From contig NZ_CP104861.1 of NCBI RefSeq assembly GCF_025426255.1, forward strand, positions 62,001 to 126,000: a stretch of DNA of 64,000 nt. The letters are read 5' to 3'. Below, piece after piece: positions 19,086-27,691 of the stretch. The stretch is from Pseudomonas fragi (lineage in GTDB: Bacteria > Pseudomonadota > Gammaproteobacteria > Pseudomonadales > Pseudomonadaceae). A program made the translations under genes and the position numbers. Under the pieces are notes generated by a model that was not told the origin of the DNA, did no database searches, and saw only the letters and a program-made list of their open reading frames with translations. Numbering within the stretch: position 1 is the stretch's first letter; each line of letters starts with the position of its first letter.

Positions 19086-20315
19086 TTAGAACAGCACGCG
19101 GCAACGGATAGTGCCTTTGATGGTCTGCAACTTCTCTTGCGCCAGGTCCGAAGACTCGGCGTCGACGTCGATCACTACATAGCCAACTTTTTCGTTGGTT
19201 TGCAGGAACTGGCCGGAGATGTTGATCCCGTTTTCGGCGAAGACCTTGTTGATCTCGCTCATCACACCCGGGATGTTTTCGTGGATGTGCAGCAGACGGT
19301 GCTTGCCAGGGTGAGCCGGCAGGGCCACTTCCGGGAAGTTCACCGACGATACCGAGGTACCGTTGTCGCTGTACTTGACCAGTTTTTCTGCCACTTCCAG
19401 ACCGATGTTGGCTTGCGCTTCAGCGGTGGAGCCGCCGATGTGCGGGGTCAGGATTACGTTATCCAGGCCGCGCAGCGGGCTTTCGAACACGTCGTCGTTG
19501 GAGCGCGGCTCAACCGGGAACACGTCGATGGCGGCGCCGATCAGGTGCTTGTCCTTGATCGCGTCAGCCAGGGCGTCCAGCTCAACTACGGTGCCACGAG
19601 CGGCGTTGATCAGAATCCCGCCCTTTTTGATGGCGCGGATTTCTTTCTCACCGATCATCCACTGAGTGGCGGCGGTTTCAGGCACGTGCAGCGTCACGAT
19701 GTCGGACATGCCCAACAGTTCGTGCAGGTTGCCGACCTGAGTCGCGTTGCCCAATGGCAGTTTGGTCACGGTGTCGTAGAAGAACACTTGCATGCCCAGG
19801 CCTTCAGCCAGGACCGACAGCTGAGTACCGATCGAACCGTAACCGACGATGCCCAGCTTCTTGCCCCGGATTTCGAAGGAGTTGGCAGCGCTTTTGATCC
19901 AGCCACCACGGTGGCAGGAAGCGTTTTTCTCAGGGATGCCACGCAACAACAGGATCGCTTCAGCCAGTACCAACTCGGCCACCGAACGGGTGTTGGAGTA
20001 AGGAGCGTTGAAAACAGCGATACCGCGTTCGCGAGCAGCGTTGAGGTCGACCTGGTTGGTGCCGATGCAGAAACAACCAACAGCAACCAATTTCTTGGCG
20101 CAGTCGAACACTTCTTCGGTCAGCTGGGTACGAGAACGGATGCCGATAAAGTGGGCATCAGCGATCTTTTCCTTCAGCTGGGCTTCAGGCAAGGAACTGG
20201 TGATGTACTCAATGCTGGTATACCCGGCAGATTTGAGTACTTCAACAGCGGATTGGTGGACGCCTTCCAAAAGAAGGAACTTGATCTTGCTCTTATCGAG
20301 AGAAGTCTTGCTCAT
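19086..20315 (-). CDS. serA: D-3-phosphoglycerate dehydrogenase
   Basis: This 409-residue NAD-dependent enzyme catalyses the first step of serine synthesis. It shows the Rossmann motif GIVGYGSIGTQLSVLAEGLG, the catalytic His in LTPHIGGSTAEAQ, and a C-terminal ACT domain (about residues 335-409, IPGVMSEINKVFAENGINI), giving the E. coli-like short form. The start is the ATG of MSKTSLDKSKIKF. It is divergent from D-2-hydroxyglutarate dehydrogenase; SerA also reduces 2-oxoglutarate to D-2-hydroxyglutarate, so the pairing makes metabolic sense. Confidence 0.97.
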   Translation of the reverse strand: MSKTSLDKSKIKFLLLEGVHQSAVEVLKSAGYTSIEYITSSLPEAQLKEKIADAHFIGIRSRTQLTEEVFDCAKKLVAVGCFCIGTNQVDLNAARERGIAVFNAPYSNTRSVAELVLAEAILLLRGIPEKNASCHRGGWIKSAANSFEIRGKKLGIVGYGSIGTQLSVLAEGLGMQVFFYDTVTKLPLGNATQVGNLHELLGMSDIVTLHVPETAATQWMIGEKEIRAIKKGGILINAARGTVVELDALADAIKDKHLIGAAIDVFPVEPRSNDDVFESPLRGLDNVILTPHIGGSTAEAQANIGLEVAEKLVKYSDNGTSVSSVNFPEVALPAHPGKHRLLHIHENIPGVMSEINKVFAENGINISGQFLQTNEKVGYVVIDVDAESSDLAQEKLQTIKGTIRCRVLF

Positions 20316-20433
20316 CTGCGTAAACCTGTGTCCCAGAGAAAAAATGGCAGGGAATGGACAGCGAGAGCTGACCTGGCCGGCGTGAAGACCGGCACCGAGA
20401 ATCGTCCTACGGCTCGATTCTACGGGGGGGTCG

Positions 20434-20445
20434 TATGCTAGCATA
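20434..20445. promoter_or_regulatory. Symmetric -10-like palindrome between serA and D2HGDH
   Basis: TATGCTAGCATA reads the same on both strands and offers a TATGCT -10 hexamer in each direction. It lies 119 bases before serA's start and 77 before the dehydrogenase's. No good -35 was found on either side. Confidence 0.35.
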
Positions 20446-20521
20446 AGAGCCCCGCTAAACACCCATTCCTGCGACGTGAAGCGTTCTCAGGATGACCATG
20501 AATTGTTCGAGAGTTCTGTTG

Positions 20522-21916
20522 ATGACCCATCCTGCCTTGATTGATGAGCTAAAGACCCTGGTAGAGCCTGGCAAGGTCCTGACCGACGCCGACTCCCTTA
20601 ATGCTTACGGCAAGGATTGGACCAAGCATTTCGCCCCGGCCCCGCTGGCTATTGTGTTCCCCAAAACCACCGAACAAGTGCAGGCCATCGTGCTGTGGGC
20701 CAACGCCCACAACGTTGCGCTGGTGCCATCGGGTGGGCGAACCGGTTTGTCCGCCGCCGCCGTGGCCGCCAATGGCGAAGTGGTGGTGTCGTTCGATTAC
20801 ATGAATCAAGTGCTGGACATCAACCTGACCGACCGCACCGTGGTCTGCCAGCCGGGTGTGGTCACCGAGCACCTGCAAAACCTGGCCGAAGAAAACGGCC
20901 TGTACTACCCGGTGGATTTCGCCTCTGCAGGTTCCAGCCAGATTGGCGGCAATATCGGCACCAATGCCGGCGGGATCAAGGTGATTCGCTACGGCATGAC
21001 CCGCAACTGGGTGGCGGGCATGAAAGTCGTGACCGGCAAGGGCGATGTGCTGGAACTGAACAAGGACCTGATCAAAAACGCCACCGGCTACGACATGCGT
21101 CAGCTGTTTATCGGCGCTGAGGGCACCCTGGGTTTTGTGGTGGAAGCCACCATGCGTCTGGACCGTGCACCTAAAAACCTGACCGCGATGGTGTTAGGTA
21201 CGGCCGATTTCGACTCGATCATGCCGGTGCTGCACGCGTTCCAAAGCAAGCTGGATCTGACGGCGTTTGAGTTCTTCTCCGACAAGGCGCTGGCCCAAGT
21301 GATGGGTCGTGGTGATGTGCCTTCGCCGTTTGAGACCGACTGCCCGTTCTATGCGCTGCTGGAATTCGAAGCGACCACCGAAGAAGTGGCCACCGCGGCC
21401 CTGGAAACTTTCGAACACTGCATGGAACAGGGCTGGGTGCTCGATGGCGTGATGAGCCAGAGCGAAACCCAGCTGCAAAACCTGTGGAAACTGCGCGAGT
21501 ACATCTCCGAGACCATTTCCCACTGGACGCCTTACAAAAACGACATTTCGGTCACTGTGTCGAAAGTCCCGGCATTTTTGAAAGAAATTGACGCGATTGT
21601 CGGCGAACACTACCCGGATTTCGAAATCGTCTGGTTCGGCCATATTGGTGACGGCAACCTGCACTTGAACATCCTCAAGCCGGAAAACCTGAGCAAGGAC
21701 GAGTTCTTCGCCAAGTGCGCGACAGTGAACAAGTGGGTATTTGAAACCGTCGAGAAGTACAACGGTTCGATCTCTGCCGAGCATGGCGTGGGTATGACCA
21801 AGCGTGATTACCTGACCTACAGCCGTTCGCCGGTCGAGATCGAGTACATGAAAGCGCTCAAGGCAGTGTTCGACCCGAAAGGCATCATGAACCCCGGCAA
21901 GATTTTTGCGGTTTAA
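20522..21916 (+). CDS. D-2-hydroxyglutarate dehydrogenase-type FAD oxidoreductase
   Basis: This 464-residue FAD-linked dehydrogenase of the GlcD/D2HGDH family has PCMH-type FAD-binding motifs VPSGGRTGLSAAAVA and GSSQIGGNIGTNAGG, and a C-terminal HIGDGNLHLNI and AEHGVGMTKRDYL. In Pseudomonas, the enzyme next to serA oxidises D-2-hydroxyglutarate back to 2-oxoglutarate, pulling the SerA reaction forward. The ATG of MTHPALIDEL is chosen; an in-frame start 30 bases earlier is possible but poorer. Confidence 0.9.
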   Translation: MTHPALIDELKTLVEPGKVLTDADSLNAYGKDWTKHFAPAPLAIVFPKTTEQVQAIVLWANAHNVALVPSGGRTGLSAAAVAANGEVVVSFDYMNQVLDINLTDRTVVCQPGVVTEHLQNLAEENGLYYPVDFASAGSSQIGGNIGTNAGGIKVIRYGMTRNWVAGMKVVTGKGDVLELNKDLIKNATGYDMRQLFIGAEGTLGFVVEATMRLDRAPKNLTAMVLGTADFDSIMPVLHAFQSKLDLTAFEFFSDKALAQVMGRGDVPSPFETDCPFYALLEFEATTEEVATAALETFEHCMEQGWVLDGVMSQSETQLQNLWKLREYISETISHWTPYKNDISVTVSKVPAFLKEIDAIVGEHYPDFEIVWFGHIGDGNLHLNILKPENLSKDEFFAKCATVNKWVFETVEKYNGSISAEHGVGMTKRDYLTYSRSPVEIEYMKALKAVFDPKGIMNPGKIFAV

Positions 21917-21932
21917 CTAACAATACAAAACC

Positions 21933-22064
21933 CGTAGCAGCTGCCGGAGGCTGCGTTCGGCGGCGTAGCCGTAGTAAGTCCGTAGAACGTGGTCTACCTG
22001 TTAAATCACGTTCTGAGGTTTTACGTCGCTTCGCAATCGGACGCAGCCTTCGGCAGCTGCTACG
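21933..22064. repeat. Palindromic repeat, GTAGCAGCTGCC family
   Basis: Arms CGTAGCAGCTGCCGGAGG and CCTTCGGCAGCTGCTACG face each other, with inner arms GCTGCGTTCGGC/...CGGACGCAGC. This is the most frequent repeat family in the window (also 22781, 38329, 54275, 62392 and a mini form at 48915). Confidence 0.85.
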
Positions 22065-22093
22065 GAGTCACTAGCCAACAGCGGAGTCGGTCC

Positions 22094-22759
22094 ATGAGCT
22101 ATCAGCACCAGTATGTCGACGGTACCCGGATTCACTTTCCTATCGGGAAAGTGGTGTGCATCGGCCGTAACTATGCCGAGCACGCCAAAGAGCTGGATAA
22201 CCCGATCCCGACTGAACCTCTGCTTTTCATCAAGCCGGGCAGTTGTGTCGTGCCGCTGGAAGGCGGTTTTAACATTCCGACCGAGCGTGGCTCAGTCCAC
22301 TACGAGGCAGAAATCTCGGTGCTGATCGGCAAGCCCCTGTCGAACAACCCGAGTGTGGAAGAAGTGCTGGACGCTATCTCCGGTTTTGCTCCCGGCCTGG
22401 ACCTGACCCTGCGCGACAAACAGGCAGAGCTCAAGGGCAAGGGCTTGCCGTGGGAAATCGCCAAATCGTTCGACGGCGCCTGCGTACTCGCCCCTTTCGT
22501 ACAGAGCAGCACGTTTGCTGACTTGGCCGATATTGGCATTCGCCTGACCATCAATGGCGAAGTGCGCCAAGACGGCAGCAGCGCCCTGATGCTCAATCCG
22601 ATTGTACCGATGATCCAACACATGGCCGCGTGCTTCTCGCTGCAAGCCGGTGACGTGATCATGACCGGCACCCCGGTGGGTGTTGGCCCGCTGAATGTGG
22701 GTGATGAACTGGTGCTGGAGTTGACGGGTGTGAGCCGCTTCGAAAGCAGCGTGCGTTAA
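22094..22759 (+). CDS. Fumarylacetoacetate hydrolase family protein
   Basis: This 221-residue FAH-fold enzyme has the metal-binding acidic motif VHYEAEISVLIG, and GDVIMTGTPVGVGPL near the C-terminus. The pattern fits the short acylpyruvase/oxaloacetate decarboxylase-like (FAHD1/YcgM) type rather than full fumarylacetoacetase. The exact substrate is unknown. The ATG of MSYQHQYVDG is preceded by GGAG. Both sides carry GTAGCAGCTGCC repeats in the same orientation. Confidence 0.88.
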   Translation: MSYQHQYVDGTRIHFPIGKVVCIGRNYAEHAKELDNPIPTEPLLFIKPGSCVVPLEGGFNIPTERGSVHYEAEISVLIGKPLSNNPSVEEVLDAISGFAPGLDLTLRDKQAELKGKGLPWEIAKSFDGACVLAPFVQSSTFADLADIGIRLTINGEVRQDGSSALMLNPIVPMIQHMAACFSLQAGDVIMTGTPVGVGPLNVGDELVLELTGVSRFESSVR

Positions 22760-22780
22760 TCAGAAACTGCAAGCAAGTCC

Positions 22781-22927
22781 CGTAGCAGCTGCCGAAGGGG
22801 CGAGGCTGCGTTCGGCGGCGAAGCCGTCGCAGAATCAGTAAACGCGATTATTCAGTTAAAACACGCGCCCTGATTTTACGATCGCTTCGCAATCGAACGC
22901 AGCCTCGTCCCTTCGGCAGCTGCTACG
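22781..22927. repeat. Palindromic repeat, GTAGCAGCTGCC family
   Basis: The outer arms CGTAGCAGCTGCCGAAGGG and CCCTTCGGCAGCTGCTACG are perfect inverses, with inner GAGGCTGCGTTCGGC and CGAACGCAGCCTCG. The AT-rich centre is about 60 bases. Confidence 0.88.
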
Positions 22928-22981
22928 GATTTCGCACCATGACTTGAGCAAACGTCCCAGACGTATCCCGTCTAAAACGCT

Positions 22982-23011
22982 ATTCTGTCGAGGATATTGT
23001 CCTTACAGAAT
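22982..23011 (+). other. Hairpin just upstream of the DUF5924 gene
   Basis: ATTCTGT (22982-22988) pairs with ACAGAAT (23005-23011), and AGGA/TCCT pair inside. It lies 12 bases before the start codon, so it could affect translation, or be chance. Confidence 0.3.
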
Positions 23012-23023
23012 GTGAATCGCTAA

Positions 23024-24064
23024 ATGCCAGACTGGAACCACTACGTACAGCGCATCCTTGAGTTGATGAAGCGCTACCCAGGGCTGATCGCGGCGTTTGG
23101 TTTTTGCTCGGGTGTGAGCAGTTTTATTCTGGTGGACCGTCAGCAAGGTATGGCCCGCTGGATCGCCGTGATCCTGCTGGTGAGCTGGGTCTGGCTGATG
23201 CTGGAAAACAGTTTCACCCAGTTGTTCAGCCGGGTGTTCAAACGCGAAATCCCCCCTCCTTTGCTGCGCTATGCAACCCAGATGATCCACCAGGAAAGTC
23301 TGTTTTTCGTCCTGCCGTTTTTCTTCATCACCACTACCTGGAACAGCGGCCAGCTGGTCTTTACCGGGCTGCTCGGTGTGTGCGCGTTGATCACCATTAC
23401 CGACCCGCTGTATTACAAATGGCTGGCCCCCCGGCGCTGGCTGTTTTTGGCGTTGCACACCCTGGCACTGTTCGCGGCGATGCTGACGGCGCTGCCGATT
23501 ATCCTTAACCTGACCACCGCCCAGAGCTACAAGCTGGCGCTGGGCACCGCTGTGTTGCTTTCAATCCCCAGCCTGGCCGTGAGCTTGCCGCTGAAAACCT
23601 GGCGCGGCTGGCTGGTGCTACCGCTGATCGTCATGGTGCTGGGTGGCACCGGCTGGTTGCTGCGCTCCTGGGTACCCCCCGCCACGCTGTGGATGACTGA
23701 AGTCGCGGTCACCACCCAGCTGCAAGACCGTACGCCGGGCGAAAGTATCGAGGACATCAGCGTCAGCGAGCTGCGTACTCGTGGGCTCTACGCGTATACC
23801 TCGATCAATGCTCCGCGGGGTCTGAACGAGCGGATTTACCATGTGTGGCAACTCAACGGCCAGGAAGTCGACCGTATAGCCCTGGATATCCATGGCGGGC
23901 GCAAAGAGGGCTATCGCGCCTGGACTCACAAACAGAACTTCCCGCCCGATCCAGTGGGTCGTTGGCAAGTTCGGGTGCTGACTGAAGATGGGCAGATGAT
24001 CGGCGTTTTGCGCTTCCGAGTTAATCCAGATCAATCTGTGCCTGCGCTAGCTCCGGCAAACTGA
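23024..24064 (+). CDS. DUF5924/DUF2914 membrane protein
   Basis: This 346-residue protein has six or so hydrophobic segments in residues 15-225, followed by a soluble C-terminal domain with IYHVWQLNGQEVDRI and GGRKEGYRAWTHKQNFP, which is the DUF2914 pattern. The C-terminal domain probably faces the periplasm. Function unknown. The gene lies 79 bases before the Mce transporter operon and on the same strand, but the gap has room for a promoter. Confidence 0.85.
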   Translation: MPDWNHYVQRILELMKRYPGLIAAFGFCSGVSSFILVDRQQGMARWIAVILLVSWVWLMLENSFTQLFSRVFKREIPPPLLRYATQMIHQESLFFVLPFFFITTTWNSGQLVFTGLLGVCALITITDPLYYKWLAPRRWLFLALHTLALFAAMLTALPIILNLTTAQSYKLALGTAVLLSIPSLAVSLPLKTWRGWLVLPLIVMVLGGTGWLLRSWVPPATLWMTEVAVTTQLQDRTPGESIEDISVSELRTRGLYAYTSINAPRGLNERIYHVWQLNGQEVDRIALDIHGGRKEGYRAWTHKQNFPPDPVGRWQVRVLTEDGQMIGVLRFRVNPDQSVPALAPAN

Positions 24065-24143
24065 AACACTTTTGCAGGATTGTGCTATTACATAAGGTCT
24101 GCGTTTCAACGTACTGAGCTGGGAGCTTAAGACTATTACGGCC

Positions 24144-25274
24144 ATGGCGGGCAATGCCCAACTAGACACGTCCAGTAATCCTGCGCGACTGCTGATCAGC
24201 GGCGACTGGACGCTTGCCCATTACACTCGCCTCAAGCAGCAGACCGAGCAACTGGTCGGTCAGTACGACGACCAGACCGCCATCGACCTGGATGACGTCT
24301 CCAGTATCGATACGGCGGGTGCGTCGCTGTTGGTGGAGTTGTTGGGTGCAGAGCGCGTCAGTCAGTTGACCAAAACCGCACAGAAACTTCCCGCCGCCGA
24401 CCGTGCTTTGCTGCAAACGGTCTATTCCTCAATGCGTGATTTCTGTGTGCCGGTCAAAACCGCTGAGCAGAACATAGGCATTTTGTTGTTGAGCCGCATC
24501 GGCAGCTCGGTCTACAAGCTGTGGCAAGACACGCTGCAACTGCTGGGTTTTATCGGCTTGATCCTGCAAACCCTGGTGCGCAATCTGTTTCGCCCCAAAC
24601 AGTGGCGCATTACACCAGTGGTAGCACATATCGAGCAGATCGGGCTCAACGCCGCGCCGATTGTGGTGTTGCTGACCTTTATGGTGGGCGCTGTGGTGGC
24701 ATTTCTTGGCGCCACGGTGCTGGCCAACTTTGGCGCAGGAATTTTCACCGTAGACCTGGTGGCGTTTTCCTTCCTGCGTGAATTTGGCGTGTTGCTGACC
24801 GCCATCCTGCTGGCTGGCCGCACGGCCAGTGCCTTTACTGCACAAATCGGCTCAATGAAGGCCAACGAAGAGATCGATGCGATTCGTACTTTGGGCCTCG
24901 ATCCGATGGACTTGCTGGTGCTGCCGCGGGTACTGGCCCTGTTGATCGCTCTGCCGCTGCTGACCTTTTTGGCCATGATGGCGGGCATCCTCGGTGGCGC
25001 CGTGGTGTGCGTGGTATCGCTGGGCATTTCCCCCGACATGTTTATTTCGCTGCTGCACTCCGATATCGGTGTTCAGCACTTTCTGGTGGGCATGGTCAAA
25101 GCGCCGTTCTTCGCCTTTCTGATCGCTGCAGTGGGCTGCCTTGAGGGCTTCAAGGTCAGCGGCAGCGCCGAATCTGTCGGCGCCCACACCACGTCCAGCG
25201 TGGTGCAATCGATCTTTATCGTGATCGTCCTCGACGCCGTAGCCGCGTTGTTCTTTATGGAGATGGGCTGGTGA
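24144..25274 (+). CDS. MlaE-type ABC permease with N-terminal STAS domain
   Basis: This 376-residue inner-membrane permease belongs to a Mce/Mla phospholipid transporter. Residues 1-100 are a STAS domain (DLDDVSSIDTAGASLLVELLG), equivalent to separate MlaB; residues of about 125-375 are the MlaE permease (GAVVAFLGATVLANFG, TAILLAGRTASAFTAQIGSM). It starts a four-gene operon with ATPase, MCE protein and lipoprotein. The arrangement matches the second Mce system of P. aeruginosa rather than the main mla locus. The stop overlaps the next gene (GTGA). Confidence 0.93.
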   Translation: MAGNAQLDTSSNPARLLISGDWTLAHYTRLKQQTEQLVGQYDDQTAIDLDDVSSIDTAGASLLVELLGAERVSQLTKTAQKLPAADRALLQTVYSSMRDFCVPVKTAEQNIGILLLSRIGSSVYKLWQDTLQLLGFIGLILQTLVRNLFRPKQWRITPVVAHIEQIGLNAAPIVVLLTFMVGAVVAFLGATVLANFGAGIFTVDLVAFSFLREFGVLLTAILLAGRTASAFTAQIGSMKANEEIDAIRTLGLDPMDLLVLPRVLALLIALPLLTFLAMMAGILGGAVVCVVSLGISPDMFISLLHSDIGVQHFLVGMVKAPFFAFLIAAVGCLEGFKVSGSAESVGAHTTSSVVQSIFIVIVLDAVAALFFMEMGW

Positions 25275-26074
25275 GTGTGTCTATGCGCAAGCCCGGCGAG
25301 GCGGTGATCGAGGTGCGTGATTTGTGCAACCGCTTTGGTAGCCAAACGGTGCACGAACACCTCGATCTGGATGTGTACAAGGGGGAGATTCTCGGTGTGG
25401 TCGGGGGTTCCGGCACCGGTAAATCCGTACTGCTGCGCAGTATTGTCGGCCTGCGTCGGCCCACGTCAGGGCAAGTGCGAGTGTTTGGCCAAGACCTGAT
25501 GAACCTGCAGGAAACCGAGCGCTCGTTGATTGAACGGCGCTTTGGCGTGTTGTTTCAGCGTGGTGCGCTGTTTTCTTCGCTGACGGTGACTGAAAACATC
25601 GCCCTGCCCCTGATCGAGCACGCGGGGCTGAGCCGCCCTGACGCCGAGCATCTGGCGTGCGTCAAGCTGGCGCTGGCCGGGTTGCCCTTGTCGGCCGCCG
25701 ACAAATACCCGTCTTCACTGTCGGGCGGGATGGTCAAGCGCGCGGCATTGGCACGGGCGCTGGCGCTGGATCCGGACATCCTGTTTCTTGACGAACCCAC
25801 CGCCGGGCTCGATCCGATTGGTGCGGCAGCGTTTGACCAACTGATTCTGACCCTGCGCGATGCGCTGGGTTTAAGTGTGTTTCTCGTCACCCACGACCTC
25901 GACACGCTGTACACCATCACTGACCGGGTGGCAGTGCTGTCGCAAAAACGGGTGTTGGTGGCTGCGCCCATCCGTGAAGTTGAAGACTTCGACGACCCGT
26001 GGATTCATGAATATTTCCATGGCCCCCGTGGCCGCGCCGCATACGAAGCGGCAACCCAGCTTAAGGAGCAATGA
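25271..26074 (+). CDS. MlaF-type ABC ATPase
   Basis: This 267-residue cytoplasmic ATPase drives the Mce lipid transporter. It has Walker A GGSGTGKSVL, ABC signature LSGGMVKRAALARALAL, Walker B ILFLDEPTAGLDP and H-loop LVTHDLDTLY. The GTG start overlaps the permease stop (GTGA). The MCE gene follows after a single base, with AAGGAG inside the end of this gene. ATPase, permease and MCE protein form one complex. Confidence 0.93.
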   Translation: MSVSMRKPGEAVIEVRDLCNRFGSQTVHEHLDLDVYKGEILGVVGGSGTGKSVLLRSIVGLRRPTSGQVRVFGQDLMNLQETERSLIERRFGVLFQRGALFSSLTVTENIALPLIEHAGLSRPDAEHLACVKLALAGLPLSAADKYPSSLSGGMVKRAALARALALDPDILFLDEPTAGLDPIGAAAFDQLILTLRDALGLSVFLVTHDLDTLYTITDRVAVLSQKRVLVAAPIREVEDFDDPWIHEYFHGPRGRAAYEAATQLKEQ

Positions 26075-26075
26075 C

Positions 26076-27014
26076 ATGGAAACCCGTGCCCATCATGTAT
26101 TGATCGGCCTGTTCAGCGTCCTGGTTGTCGTTGGAGGCATGCTGTTTGGCCTGTGGCTGGCGAAGGCGAGCATGGACAGCACGTTCAAGGATTACGAAGT
26201 GGTGTTCAATGAAGCCGTCAGCGGTCTGTCCAAAGGCAGCTCGGTGCAATACAACGGAATCAAGGTAGGTGACGTTATCGAACTGCGCCTGGACGAAAAA
26301 GACCCGCGGCGCGTATTGGCGCGTATTCGCCTGGCGGCTGGCACGCCGGTCAAGGTCGACACCAAGGCCAAGCTGGCGCTGACCGGCGTCACCGGCACCT
26401 CGATTATCCAGCTCAGTGGTGGCGATCCGAGCAGCCCTGCCCTCAAGGGTAAGGACGGCAAACTGCCGGAAATCGTGGCTTCCCCTTCGCCGATTGCCCG
26501 GCTGTTGACCGATGGCAACGACTTGTTGGCCAACGTCAACATGCTGCTGCATAACGCCAATGGCCTGTTCTCTGAAGAGAACATCAGCCGCGTCAGCAAG
26601 ACGCTGGATAATCTTGAGCAAACCACCACGGCCATAGCCGGCCAGCGTGGCGATATCAGCCAGACGTTGAAACAGCTGGCCCAGGTCGGCAAACAGGCCA
26701 GCGCCACGCTTGAGCAAACCACTGCACTGATGCGCAACGCCAATGGTCTGCTGAGCACCGATGGCAAACAGATGTTCAGCAGCGCAGAGAGCGCCATGAA
26801 GTCTCTGGAACAAAGTAGCGCAACCATCAACAAGCTGATCGACAACAATGAGCAATCGCTTAACAGCGGCCTGCAAGGTCTGAATCAACTTGGCCCGGCG
26901 GTCAATGAACTGCGCGAAACCCTAGGCACATTGCGCTCGATCTCGCGACGCCTGGAAGCCAACCCAAGCGGTTACTTGCTGGGCCGCGAACAGAACAAGG
27001 AATTTACCCCATGA
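26076..27014 (+). CDS. MCE-domain (MlaD-like) lipid-binding protein
   Basis: This 312-residue protein has one N-terminal membrane anchor (residues 8-30). The MCE domain is about residues 38-120 (YEVVFNEAVSGLSKGSSVQYNGIKVG), and a long coiled-coil tail is about 150-295, rich in Gln, Asn and Ser. MCE proteins form hexamers that bind lipid in the periplasm; the coiled coil may make a channel towards the outer membrane, as in PqiB. The ATG follows AAGGAG, and the last bases overlap the lipoprotein gene (ATGA). Confidence 0.93.
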   Translation: METRAHHVLIGLFSVLVVVGGMLFGLWLAKASMDSTFKDYEVVFNEAVSGLSKGSSVQYNGIKVGDVIELRLDEKDPRRVLARIRLAAGTPVKVDTKAKLALTGVTGTSIIQLSGGDPSSPALKGKDGKLPEIVASPSPIARLLTDGNDLLANVNMLLHNANGLFSEENISRVSKTLDNLEQTTTAIAGQRGDISQTLKQLAQVGKQASATLEQTTALMRNANGLLSTDGKQMFSSAESAMKSLEQSSATINKLIDNNEQSLNSGLQGLNQLGPAVNELRETLGTLRSISRRLEANPSGYLLGREQNKEFTP

Positions 27015-27637
27015 AGCGTACTTATCGCCTGGCAGGTTCTATCGTCCTTGCGGCCAGCCTGAGCCTGCTCAGCGCCTGTTCAATCTTGCCCAAGCCGGAG
27101 CAGGTCGATATGTATCGGTTGCCGGCTGCGCAAGTGCCTGTTGCTGCCAGCCACAGCGCCCCGGTGACGTGGTCGTTGCGCCTCGACAAGCCGATGGCCA
27201 GCGGTGCGCTGAACAACCAGAACATTGCAGTGGTGCCCGAGGGCAACCTGATCAGCAACTACAAGGGTGCGCGCTGGAGTGATACCGCGCCGGTGCTGCT
27301 GCGCAACCGTCTGCTCGATGCCTTCCTGCAGGATGGCCGGATCCAGGGCTTGAGTACCGACGACAGCAACTTGCAGTCGGATTACGAGCTGGGTGGGGAA
27401 TTGTTGGCGTTCCAGACACACTACAATGGCAAAAGCCCGCAAGTGCTGATCCAGTACAACGCTCGCTTGGTGCGTAGCAGCGACCAGCGGGTGATCGCCT
27501 CCAAGCGTTTTGAAGCGCGCCAGCCACTGAGCAATCCAATGGTGCCGAGCGTGGTTGCCGGCTTTGGCCAAGCCAGCGACACCCTCATGCCGCAAGTGGT
27601 GCAGTGGGTGATGCAACAGGGGCAGGCGGAGCGTTAA
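27011..27637 (+). CDS. PqiC-like transport-associated lipoprotein
   Basis: This 208-residue lipoprotein has lipobox LSAC. The ABC-type transport auxiliary lipoprotein pattern (DMYRLPAA..., APVLLRNRLLDAFLQDG) resembles PqiC/YmbA. It is thought to sit at the outer membrane and help the MCE tunnel dock. It is the last gene of the four-gene operon, ending at a strong hairpin terminator. It overlaps the MCE gene by four bases. Confidence 0.9.
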   Translation: MKRTYRLAGSIVLAASLSLLSACSILPKPEQVDMYRLPAAQVPVAASHSAPVTWSLRLDKPMASGALNNQNIAVVPEGNLISNYKGARWSDTAPVLLRNRLLDAFLQDGRIQGLSTDDSNLQSDYELGGELLAFQTHYNGKSPQVLIQYNARLVRSSDQRVIASKRFEARQPLSNPMVPSVVAGFGQASDTLMPQVVQWVMQQGQAER

Positions 27638-27650
27638 AAGCCCAAGGCAA

Positions 27651-27690
27651 GAGCCCCTCACCCTCTCCCGGAGGGTGAGGGGCTCTTTTG
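27651..27690. terminator. Terminator after the Mce operon
   Basis: GAGCCCCTCACCCTC (27651-27665) pairs perfectly with 27671-27685 around a 5-base loop, followed by TTTT. The element belongs to the CCCTCTCCC repeat family and lies between convergent genes. Confidence 0.88.
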
Positions 27691-27691
27691 C

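Noticed and set aside
19137..20441. A 434-codon frame opposite serA
   Set aside because: No domain, and unusual composition. The serA frame has complete dehydrogenase and ACT motifs.
21933..22927. Repeats considered as a CRISPR array
   Set aside because: There are only two copies with a gene between them, the units are long double palindromes, and no cas genes exist in the window.
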